NCBI GenBank assembly: GCA_029975215.1
Contig: JARKPO010000053.1
Location: forward strand, 20,748-84,747
DNA from: Levilinea sp.
GTDB lineage: Bacteria > Chloroflexota > Anaerolineae > Anaerolineales > Anaerolineaceae
Direction of reading: 5' to 3'
DNA length: 64,000 nucleotides
Positions 22,259 to 30,733 of the stretch are shown piece by piece; the stretch's first letter is position 1; each line of letters begins with the position of its first letter. The position numbers and the translations under genes were made by a program. The notes under the pieces are model-generated. The model saw only the letters and a list, made by a program, of their open reading frames with translations. It did not search any database and had not been told where the DNA came from.

Positions 22259-23425
22259 CTATCCGGCTTCCATGCCGATCAAGACCACCTGTATCTGTTG
22301 GTTGAGGGCCTGCGGGGGCTTTTCCGGCAGGGTGCGCACCACCTGACCCAACGTATACGCGCCTACCAGTGGGATCTGCTTTCCCACCACCCCTTGTACG
22401 GCTTCCAAGAAGCGCGGCGACTGGCTTTCAAACAGATAATGCCAGCTCACATCCGCAAAGACCAGTGCAGCCGCCGGAACCGCCCCACCCAACATGGTCA
22501 GGGCCTCTTCTGCCGCGCTTTGCGCCGCGCGCACACATGCATCCGGGTCGCCCACCATCAGCCGTGCCATCACCCCCGCTTCTACAGGAGCGTTCATACG
22601 CAGCGCACCGTCCGCTTCCATGCGCACCGGTGTGCGGATGCTTAAATCGGAGCTGCCGGGGAATTCTTCTAAACCCAACGGGTACAGCCGGATCAAATCT
22701 GCCAGCGGCGGTGTGCGCCAATCCTGCAAACTGGCTCCAAACACCTCCTCATACACCTCCGCCGGGGTGCGCCCGTCCATGCGCGTCACGCGCAGTCCGT
22801 CCACACGCTCCACCGCAAAACTCAGACCCACATCTCGCCAGCCGCTGCCGATCCCCACCCCCAGGCGCGCCCGCCCCCCCAGTTCCAACGCGCTCAAGGC
22901 CCCGCCCGCGGTTTGGCCGGAGCCAATTAATTCACACAGCTCCCCATTGGTAGGAACCGCCAACCCCCCCGCCAACGCCACAGGCAGCTCAGTCAGCGCA
23001 CTGCACACCGCGGCGCAGTCCCCCCGCACCCCATCCGCAGCGATCAGCAGACCTGCGCTGCTGGAACCGGCCATCTGCATGCCAATCTGCGCCGCAGCCG
23101 TCTTGCCGTCCTGCCCATAATTGGCCAACCAGATGCCGCGCGCGCGCATCTCTGCCCCGCCCAGCAGCAAAACTGCCGCCCGCCGGGGATGATCCTGATT
23201 GCTGTGCAGAATGCGCGGGCTGCCCATCCCCCACAGGGGGATATTTCCCAAAACCCCGCTGACCCCATGCACCAGCTCACTGCCGTCAAACTCCTGTGAA
23301 AACAACACCACCCCAGCCGCAGGCCGTTGGGTTCCCAGGGCGTTCAGCGCCTTCTGAACCGCGTCTAAACCAGCCTCACGTCCGTCTAACCCTTCACCTA
23401 TCCCCAAAGCCGCGTTGTTTGCCAA
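22259..23425 (-). CDS. FIST N/C-terminal domain signal-transduction protein
   Basis: FIST-like layout: VLFSQEFDGSELVHGVSGVLGNIPLWGMGS..., C-terminal FADVSWHYLFESQSPRFLEAVQGVVGKQIPLVGAYTLGQV. Confidence 0.82.
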   Translation of the reverse strand: MANNAALGIGEGLDGREAGLDAVQKALNALGTQRPAAGVVLFSQEFDGSELVHGVSGVLGNIPLWGMGSPRILHSNQDHPRRAAVLLLGGAEMRARGIWLANYGQDGKTAAAQIGMQMAGSSSAGLLIAADGVRGDCAAVCSALTELPVALAGGLAVPTNGELCELIGSGQTAGGALSALELGGRARLGVGIGSGWRDVGLSFAVERVDGLRVTRMDGRTPAEVYEEVFGASLQDWRTPPLADLIRLYPLGLEEFPGSSDLSIRTPVRMEADGALRMNAPVEAGVMARLMVGDPDACVRAAQSAAEEALTMLGGAVPAAALVFADVSWHYLFESQSPRFLEAVQGVVGKQIPLVGAYTLGQVVRTLPEKPPQALNQQIQVVLIGMEAG

Positions 23426-23442
23426 GCCATCCTCCCCGCGGC

Positions 23443-26400
23443 CTACTCAGCCACTGGTACGGTAAAGTGGAATGTCGTTCCCTTGCGGAATTCGCTCTCA
23501 AACCAGATGCGCCCCCCCTGCATTTCCACCAGGCTTTTGGTGATATTCAGCCCCAAGCCTGTCCCCGGTGATTTGCGCGTTTCGGCATCTTCGGAGCGGA
23601 AGAATTTTTGGAAGATCTTCTTCTGATCCTCTTCGTTGATGCCGATACCGGTATCCCGCACCCAGAAATGCACCACCTGAGGCGCGCCCTCCGGGTCCCA
23701 ACGGTTCTCACAAGCCTCCGCCGAAACGTACACATATCCGCCGTTCGGCGTGTATTTGTAGGCGTTGCTCATCAGGTTGGTGATCACCTGCAGCAGCCGC
23801 ACCCGGTCGCCCCATACTGCCGGTAAATCCTCCGGCATGGTGATGTCCAACACCTGCCCCTTATCCTTGATCTGCTGCTGAAGCGAGCGCGCCACCTCGT
23901 CCACCACTTCACGCAGTACCGTGGACTTAAATTCCAGCTTCAAGCGCCCCGCCTCAATGCGCGACACATCCGCCAGATCGGTCACCAGGGTGGCCATGCG
24001 CTCCACATTGGAACGGATCGTGGCCAGGAAGTTAGCCTGCGCGTCATTAATCGGCCCCACCGCCCCCTTGGCCAGCAGTTCACTGTACCCTTTGATAGAG
24101 GTCATCGGGTTTTTCAGCTCATGAGACACAAAGGACACAAATTCGCTCTTGGCCACGTTCGCCGCCTGCACCGCCGCGTAGAGCTGCGCGTTGGAAATGG
24201 CAATGGCGGCGTGATCGCACAGACGCTCCAAAAATCCCAGACGGTCGGGGTTGAGCGCGCGCTCCTCGCGGCTTTCCAGCATCAAAATCGCGGTCGTGCT
24301 CGTCTCCCGCCGAATCGGCAGCAGGGTGATCCACTTGCCGCCCGTCAGCAGCCCCTGGTCCACATCTTTGCCCACTGCCAGCAAACGTGCCTCACCGCTC
24401 TCGGCAGTTTCACCCAGCGCGCAGCGGCTGAGGGGGATCAGATCCTCTTGATAGGGTTCCAGTTCGGCCTGATATCCTTCGGAGGCCATCACCTGAACGC
24501 CGTCCTCATGGATCACTCCCACCAGCCCCGCCTCACATTTGGACTGGCGCAGTGCCCATTCCAGGGTAATGCGCATCGCTCGACCAGGTTCCAGACTGGC
24601 GTTCAGTTCGCGGTCCACACGCTGCATGATCGAAAGTTCTTCCACACGCGCCGCCAGGGCCTGATCGGTCAGCGTGTAAAGGCGTGCGTTTTCCAAAGCT
24701 ACCGCCGCCTGAGCCGCAAAGGCCGAGAGCAAATCCTGGTCGTCGCGGTCAAAGGGCGAGCCGTCGCGCTTATTGATGACTTCAATCACGCCCAGCACCG
24801 TATCCTTCACCATCAGCGGCACAGCCAGCAAGCCGCGGGTGGTGAAGCCGGTCTGCTTGTCGGTCTGCGGGGCCCACACCTCAGATCCTTGAGTCGAGTT
24901 GACAATCACCGCCTGGCGGTTGACCACCGCCTTGCCCACCACACCGCTGCCGGGCGGCAGGCGTTTGTTAATCAAGTCGCTGGCCACCGGGCCCACTGTG
25001 ACCTTAAACACGAGTTCATCCGTCTGCTCATCCATCATGAACAGCGTGCCCGCCTCGCATTCCAAAATGTCCACCGCCGACTGCAAGATGTTTTGCAGCA
25101 GGGGCTCGGTCTCCAGGGTCGAAGTCAGTTGGCGGGTCACATCGTTCAGCGAGGCCAGCTGCCGCGCGCGCCGCTCGGTTTCCTGCAGCAGCCGCGCCTT
25201 CACAATCGCCCCCGCCACCTGATCAGCGATCGCCTGCAGAAGGTTTAACTGCTCGCGGGTAAAGGTTCCAGCCGCGTCGCGACGCGCCAGGCTCAGCGAA
25301 CCGATAGTTTCAGCCCCTGCATTCAGCGGAACCCCCATCCAGGCGTACACGCCCTTGCGCGTCACGCTGATGCCGTGCTGGCCGCATTCACGCGCGTAAT
25401 CATCGGTCAAAATCGCTCGCCGCTGACGAATAATTTCCTGCTCCAAAACCTGCCCGGCCTCAATGGGTTTATTCTCTTTCTGCGGGTAACGCTCATCGTT
25501 CTCCACACAGAAAATTTCCACCAAAGCCCCGCTCTCACGGTCAAACAGCAGGATATGAAAATCATCCGTCCGCAAAATCTGGGTGGTCTGAGCGTAAATC
25601 AGCTCCAGAATGTCGTCCAACGTCAGAGTAATGTTGATCCCCTGGGCCACGCGCGTCAGCACGTTCATTTCGCGCACGCGGTTTTCCATATTGGCCACCA
25701 CCTGGGCGCGTTCAATGGCCAGCGCCGCCTGGTCGTTTAAAGCCTCCAGGAAGTTAACCTCGCGCGAGGTGTAGGGCTCGCCCGAAAGCCGTGCCCCCAA
25801 TGCCATCCACCCCGCCAGGCGCTGCCGCCCAGGCAAGGGGATAAAGAGCTGCGCCTGCAAAAGCTGCAAGCGCGCCTGCTCCGTGCGCAGTTCCACCGGC
25901 AGGGCGCGCAGATCGTTCAGGAAAAAGGTGGCTTTCTTGCGGTTCAAAGCGCTGACCAGCGGGCTGTGCGCCGGAAAGCGCAGATCGCTGGTGTTGCGGT
26001 TGTTTTCGTCCGGCGTCGCCAAATACATTTCGCTCAGCGGGTCATACACAAACAGGTGCAGTTGGCTGGGCATCACCGAACGGTTCACGTACTCGCGCAG
26101 GGTGCGGATGATCTGATGAACTTCAATGGTGGAGGTCAGTTCGCCGCTGAAAGTTTGCAGCCGCTCCTGAAACGCCTGTTCCCCACGGAAGAACAGGGTG
26201 TCCACCGAGCGTTCCATCGCTTGATACAGGGGCTTAAATGCCAGCGCCAGCAGGAAGAACACCAGCGCGTTCAGCAGCACCTGGTTCCCCACCCAGCGCT
26301 GGAAAATCATCCCTAGCCCTGTCACCAGCAAAGCGTAGCCCATGCTCACCAGCACCGCCAGGGTGGCGTACAGCACCGTGCGGCTGAGAATAAAATCGGT

Positions 26401-27186
26401 GTTGAGCATGCGAAAGCGCTGCAAGATATAGGTGGACACCATCGGGAAAACCACCATCGGCGCCAGCAAAAATGGTGAAAAATTCAGCGGCCAGAAACGG
26501 CTGATGACAAACCAGATGCCCAGCGGAGCCAGGGCAATCACCAGCGCCCAGGTCATCAGCCGCACCTGTTCACGGTCCACGGTGGAGCCCAGACGCATGC
26601 GCCGCAGCCAAAGCCAAACCGCCAGCCCGGCCAACCCCAGTGCTGCAAAAACCGTCGCCAGGCCGCGCAGCCAGGGCTGCGCCCCCAACGCCAAAGCCGC
26701 TGCCCCCAACGCCAGACCCAACCCGTACACCAGCACCGTCAGCGGTGGGAAATGTCCCACCACCGCGTCATCCTGCGGGAAGCGCAGCATTAAATCCACC
26801 GCGCCAGCCCCCGTCAGCGCCAGGGCCAACGTCCAGCCTGCTGTCCACTGCTGGGTATTGTAGGCGTCGAACAAACCAGCGCATACCCAGGCAATGGAGA
26901 CCGCCAGCATGGTAAAGGCTCGCCCGCTGGGGTGCGCACGCCGCACCAAAAATACCCAGGCCCCGCTCACCAGATAGACCACACCTACCAGGTAGGCAAA
27001 CAGGCGGTAAGGCGGTCCAAAGCTGCCCCCCGGCTGTATCTCGGCTGTTCCCGGCCAGTGCACCGCCTGGCCAAAATACAGCGCAAAGGCGGCCAACCCA
27101 GCCAGCAAGTAAGCCAAAACCAGCCCTTGCAAGATCAAACTGCGGTCTAGGGTTTGACGACGGAAGAATGGACGCACTTCGTTCAT
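23443..27186 (-). CDS. large membrane sensor histidine kinase with multiple GAF domains
   Basis: Hydrophobic N-terminus; GAF modules (e.g. LLAVPLMVKDTVLGVIEVINKRDGSPFDRDDQDLLSAFAAQAAVALENARL); HisKA FVSFVSHELKNPMTSIKGYSELL; HATPase NLMSNAYKYTPNGGYV, DTGIGI, GTGLGLNITKSLVEMQGG. Confidence 0.94.
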   Translation of the reverse strand: MNEVRPFFRRQTLDRSLILQGLVLAYLLAGLAAFALYFGQAVHWPGTAEIQPGGSFGPPYRLFAYLVGVVYLVSGAWVFLVRRAHPSGRAFTMLAVSIAWVCAGLFDAYNTQQWTAGWTLALALTGAGAVDLMLRFPQDDAVVGHFPPLTVLVYGLGLALGAAALALGAQPWLRGLATVFAALGLAGLAVWLWLRRMRLGSTVDREQVRLMTWALVIALAPLGIWFVISRFWPLNFSPFLLAPMVVFPMVSTYILQRFRMLNTDFILSRTVLYATLAVLVSMGYALLVTGLGMIFQRWVGNQVLLNALVFFLLALAFKPLYQAMERSVDTLFFRGEQAFQERLQTFSGELTSTIEVHQIIRTLREYVNRSVMPSQLHLFVYDPLSEMYLATPDENNRNTSDLRFPAHSPLVSALNRKKATFFLNDLRALPVELRTEQARLQLLQAQLFIPLPGRQRLAGWMALGARLSGEPYTSREVNFLEALNDQAALAIERAQVVANMENRVREMNVLTRVAQGINITLTLDDILELIYAQTTQILRTDDFHILLFDRESGALVEIFCVENDERYPQKENKPIEAGQVLEQEIIRQRRAILTDDYARECGQHGISVTRKGVYAWMGVPLNAGAETIGSLSLARRDAAGTFTREQLNLLQAIADQVAGAIVKARLLQETERRARQLASLNDVTRQLTSTLETEPLLQNILQSAVDILECEAGTLFMMDEQTDELVFKVTVGPVASDLINKRLPPGSGVVGKAVVNRQAVIVNSTQGSEVWAPQTDKQTGFTTRGLLAVPLMVKDTVLGVIEVINKRDGSPFDRDDQDLLSAFAAQAAVALENARLYTLTDQALAARVEELSIMQRVDRELNASLEPGRAMRITLEWALRQSKCEAGLVGVIHEDGVQVMASEGYQAELEPYQEDLIPLSRCALGETAESGEARLLAVGKDVDQGLLTGGKWITLLPIRRETSTTAILMLESREERALNPDRLGFLERLCDHAAIAISNAQLYAAVQAANVAKSEFVSFVSHELKNPMTSIKGYSELLAKGAVGPINDAQANFLATIRSNVERMATLVTDLADVSRIEAGRLKLEFKSTVLREVVDEVARSLQQQIKDKGQVLDITMPEDLPAVWGDRVRLLQVITNLMSNAYKYTPNGGYVYVSAEACENRWDPEGAPQVVHFWVRDTGIGINEEDQKKIFQKFFRSEDAETRKSPGTGLGLNITKSLVEMQGGRIWFESEFRKGTTFHFTVPVAE

Positions 27187-27351
27187 GAAGATCCTTTGTT
27201 GGCTAGGCTGCCTGCCGTGTGTTCTCGCAAATCGGCCCGGTCTCGCTGCCGCGCATTCATTGATTTTTTACAGTGATCCTTACACGTTCTGTGCCAAACA
27301 GCACCAGAAAGAAAATCCCACCGGCCCCAAACCGGCCTCCCCAAAATCAGC

Positions 27352-27528
27352 AAAAACCCTGGTCATGGGGTTAACTGGATTCACCCGCAGGTGCGGAAGA
27401 GACTTCCACACCGCGGGCCTCATTCTGCCAGCACAGCGGTCCTTCGGTTGGCGGTCAGTTGTCTGCGGTACCACCAGCGTGCCATGCTCCTGGAAATCTC
27501 CCATACATTCCGAGATGAGTCTGGCTTC
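27352..27528 (-). ncRNA. candidate structured RNA / leader upstream of the histidine kinase gene
   Basis: Minus strand: extended -10 TTGGTATAAT (27535-27544), strong hairpin CCCGCGGTGTGGAAG-TCT-CTTCCGCACCTGCGGG (27384-27417), terminator-like AACCC-catgacca-GGGTTTTT (27352-27372); about 500 bp of non-coding DNA. Confidence 0.42.
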
Positions 27529-27663
27529 TGCTGTATTATACCAACTGCCGCGCCCAGATGTTTACCCTCTGCCCCGATTCAGCACACCTGCAAATAACCT
27601 GTAAGGCTGAGCGGTGTCTTTTCCTCTCCACTCCATCCCGTGTCCATTCGGGGTAAACAGAGT

Positions 27664-27692
27664 CTGGCAATTTATTACTAAATCACTATACT
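27664..27692 (+). promoter_or_regulatory. promoter giving a probably leaderless mRNA for the CDS at 27703
   Basis: CTGGCA - 17 nt - TATACT ending 10 nt before the GTG; no Shine-Dalgarno. Confidence 0.45.
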
Positions 27693-27702
27693 TATTAACA
27701 AC

Positions 27703-29946
27703 GTGAAAACGACCCTATCCTATTACCCGCCCACCGCCCCCCTAGCGGAACTGCCCCTGGGACGTTACTTACCACCCGTCCCAGCCGGACTGGCGTCCGG
27801 CTGGCTGCGTGAAAACCTGCCGCCGGGCACCTGGGTGCTCGACCCTCTGGGCGCATCCCCCAATTTTGCCCTGGAGGCCGCCGCGGCGGGGTATCGTGTT
27901 ATGGTGGTGTGCAATAACCCCGTGCTGGCCTTTCTGCTGGAAACCCTGGCCAGCGCGCCCACCCGCGCCGAATTCCAGAGCGTTCTGGCCGATCTGGCCT
28001 CCGCCCGCCGCGGGGATGGGCGCATGGAAGTCTACATCAACGCCCTTTACGCTTCGCAGTGCCCCCACTGCGGCCTATCCCTGCCCGCGCGCAGCTATCT
28101 GTGGAAGCGCGGCGAAACCCAACCTGCCGCTCGCCAGATCATCTGCCCACAATGCGGCGATCTGGGCGACCTGCCCCTATCGGAAATGGATCTGGCCACT
28201 CTGGCCGCCCTTGGCTCCGATTCCCTCCACCGCGCCCGCGCCGTGCAGCGCCTGAATCTGGAGGATTCCAATGCGCAGGAGGCCGCCCAAGAGGCCCTGC
28301 AGACCTATTTACCCCGCCCGCTGGTATCTCTCTTTTCTCTGATCAACAAAGCCGAAGGGCTGAACCTGCCCCCGCGCCGCCGCCAGCTGCTTCACGCCCT
28401 GCTGCTCAGCCTGTGCGACCAGGCCTCGGCCCTGTGGCCCGTGCCTGCCAGCCGATCTCGGCCTCGTCAAATCACCCTCCCGGCCCAATTTCGCGAAGTC
28501 AACCTGTGGGCTGCCCTTGAGGCTGCCCCAGATCTGTGGCCTGCTGCCGTCCCCGTGCCCTGCCTGCGCTGGCCAGAGCTGCCGCCTCCCTCTGGCGGCA
28601 TCACCCTCGTCCCCGCCCGTCTCAAGTCTGTCCTGCCCATCCCCATTGATTTTCAAGCTGCCGCCGCCGTGCTGCCGCGTCCAAACCAGGCTTTTTGGAC
28701 CTTTTCAGCCATCTGGGCGGGCTGGCTGTGGGGCGCTTCAGCCACCCAACCTTTGCGCACCTCCCTGGAGCGCCGCCGCTACGATTGGTCCTGGCACGCC
28801 GCCGCCCTGCACCGCACTTTTCAGGCCATGAGCACCCACCTGCCGCCCCAACTGCCCTTTTTTGCCCTGCTGCCCGATCTGGCTCCTGGTTTCCTCTCGG
28901 CCGCCTTCCTGGCCGCCGCCTCCAGCCGCCATACCTGCCTGGACCTGCGCCTGGAACCCGATGCCGATCTGGCCGCGGTCCTATGGTGCATGCCCGATGC
29001 GCCCGCCCCTGCGGCAGGCAGCAGCCCCGCCCCCACCCAGCTGCGCACCGTTGTGCAAACGGCTGTGCTGGCCCACCTGCGCGAACGCGCCGAGCCAGCC
29101 CCTTACATCGTGCTGCACGCCGCTGCCCTGCAAAAGCTCGAAAAAGAAGGGCTGCTGGCGGCTGCTGACCGTAAACAACTTACCAGCCGCCTGGCCGAGG
29201 TGCAAACCAGCCTGAGCGCTGTCTTTCAAATGGAAAACGGCCCTCTGCGCCGTCCGGACGCCGCCGTCCCCATCATCGAAGGCGGCCTATGGTGGTTGTC
29301 CGACCCGCCCACACCCGAAGTCGAACCGCTCAGCGACCAGATTGAACGCGAAGTCATCCGCGCCCTCAGCGGCGGCCAACCCTGGACGCTCTCAGCTCTG
29401 CGCGCCGCCCTGGCCTCGCGCTTTACGGGGCTGTTCTCCCCCTCAGATGAATGGTTAACCGCCTGTTTAGAATCCTATGCTGCTCCCGCCCCCCAGGCCC
29501 CCGAAACCTGGGTGATCAAAACCCAGGAAACCCCGCGCGAACGCCAGATCAGCCTGCGGCATGCCCGTCAACAGCTCACCCGCCTGGGGCAGCGACTGGG
29601 GTATCAGGTCAGCGGCTCCACGCCTGTCTTGTGGAGCGAGCACCAGCAAGCCGAATTCGCGTTTTACCCCTTCGCCTCCAGCATCCTCAGCCGCCACCTC
29701 TTCGCCCCGCCTGCCGCCCGCCACAATGTACTCCTCTTTCCCGCCAGCCGCGCACTGCTCATCCTGCGCAAGCTGGAGTTTAACCCCCACCTGGCTCAGG
29801 CCGCCGCGGGCTGGCACTTCCTCAAGCTGCGCCACCTGCGCCGCCTGGAGCAATCCCCAATCGTCACCCGCGAATCCTTCCCAGCCCTGCTGGATCAAGA
29901 TCCGCTGGGCTGGGAAGAGGCTGTGCAAATGTCGATGTTTGATTAG
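27703..29946 (+). CDS. hypothetical protein resembling a degenerate DNA methylase (methyltransferase-like fold plus zinc ribbon)
   Basis: VLDPLGASPNFALEAAAAGYRVMVVCNNPVLAFLLE (SAM motif I-like), CPHCGL...CPQCGD zinc ribbon, PRPNQAFWTFSAIWAGWLWG; GTG start. Confidence 0.65.
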   Translation: MKTTLSYYPPTAPLAELPLGRYLPPVPAGLASGWLRENLPPGTWVLDPLGASPNFALEAAAAGYRVMVVCNNPVLAFLLETLASAPTRAEFQSVLADLASARRGDGRMEVYINALYASQCPHCGLSLPARSYLWKRGETQPAARQIICPQCGDLGDLPLSEMDLATLAALGSDSLHRARAVQRLNLEDSNAQEAAQEALQTYLPRPLVSLFSLINKAEGLNLPPRRRQLLHALLLSLCDQASALWPVPASRSRPRQITLPAQFREVNLWAALEAAPDLWPAAVPVPCLRWPELPPPSGGITLVPARLKSVLPIPIDFQAAAAVLPRPNQAFWTFSAIWAGWLWGASATQPLRTSLERRRYDWSWHAAALHRTFQAMSTHLPPQLPFFALLPDLAPGFLSAAFLAAASSRHTCLDLRLEPDADLAAVLWCMPDAPAPAAGSSPAPTQLRTVVQTAVLAHLRERAEPAPYIVLHAAALQKLEKEGLLAAADRKQLTSRLAEVQTSLSAVFQMENGPLRRPDAAVPIIEGGLWWLSDPPTPEVEPLSDQIEREVIRALSGGQPWTLSALRAALASRFTGLFSPSDEWLTACLESYAAPAPQAPETWVIKTQETPRERQISLRHARQQLTRLGQRLGYQVSGSTPVLWSEHQQAEFAFYPFASSILSRHLFAPPAARHNVLLFPASRALLILRKLEFNPHLAQAAAGWHFLKLRHLRRLEQSPIVTRESFPALLDQDPLGWEEAVQMSMFD

Positions 29947-29953
29947 CGTTTTT

Positions 29954-30604
29954 TTACTTTTTCTGTCCGTAGGTCTTAAATTTCTCAACCACTACGGCCA
30001 TCTCTTCATCCGAAAGGATCACCGGGTTGCCAATGCAGCGCGCCTGGTAATAAATACGCGCCACCAGCTCAATCTCTTCCGCTGCGGCAAAGGCCGTGGC
30101 CAGGTTCGGGCCCACCGTCACCAGCCCGTGGTTGGCCATCAAACAGGCGTTGTACTGCCCAATCGCCGCCACAATGTGGTCGGCCAGCGCCTGTGTGCCA
30201 AAGGTAGCGTAGGGGGCCAGAGGCACCTTGTTTCCTGAAAACCCCACCAGATAATGCACAGCGGGCAGTTCCCAATTTAAGCACGCGATGGTGGTGGCGT
30301 ACACGGAATGGGTGTGCACCACCGCGTTGACCTCTGGGCGAGCCTGCAGCAATCCCAGGTGAAAATTCACCTCGCTGGAGGGCTTCTTGTCCCCTTCCAC
30401 AATGCGCCCCTCCGGCGTCATCACCACCACATCTTGCGGCTGCATCTCATAGTAATCCACTCCCGAAGGTTTAATTGCGATCAAGTTGGCTTCGCGGTTG
30501 ATCACGCTCAAATTCCCCCCCGACCCGGTGGTCAATTGGGAGGTGATCAGCTTGCGGCCAAAGGTCACAATCGCTTCTCGTTCTTGTTCTAAAAGCATCC
30601 TCAT
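29954..30604 (-). CDS. class II aldolase/adducin family protein
   Basis: LTTGSGGNLSVI, VVHTHSVYATTIACL, ANHGLVTVGPNLATAF; AAGGAGA upstream; start may be 30598. Confidence 0.92.
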   Translation of the reverse strand: MRMLLEQEREAIVTFGRKLITSQLTTGSGGNLSVINREANLIAIKPSGVDYYEMQPQDVVVMTPEGRIVEGDKKPSSEVNFHLGLLQARPEVNAVVHTHSVYATTIACLNWELPAVHYLVGFSGNKVPLAPYATFGTQALADHIVAAIGQYNACLMANHGLVTVGPNLATAFAAAEEIELVARIYYQARCIGNPVILSDEEMAVVVEKFKTYGQKK

Positions 30605-30733
30605 TCTCCTTCTGGTATCAACCACTCCTGTTTCGGGCGCCGGTCAGACCCTTCCCCGCATCGGGGCAGTCAAAACGGGCTGCGCCGCGCACAGGGCTGC
30701 CCAGCCCGCTGAAATCTGCCGAAGGTATCACCC

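Noticed and set aside
27433-27480. Classical T-box on the minus strand (GGTGGTACCGCAG)
   Set aside because: Only the core string matches; no Stem I with specifier and no adjacent transcription terminator, so kept only as part of an unclassified structured RNA
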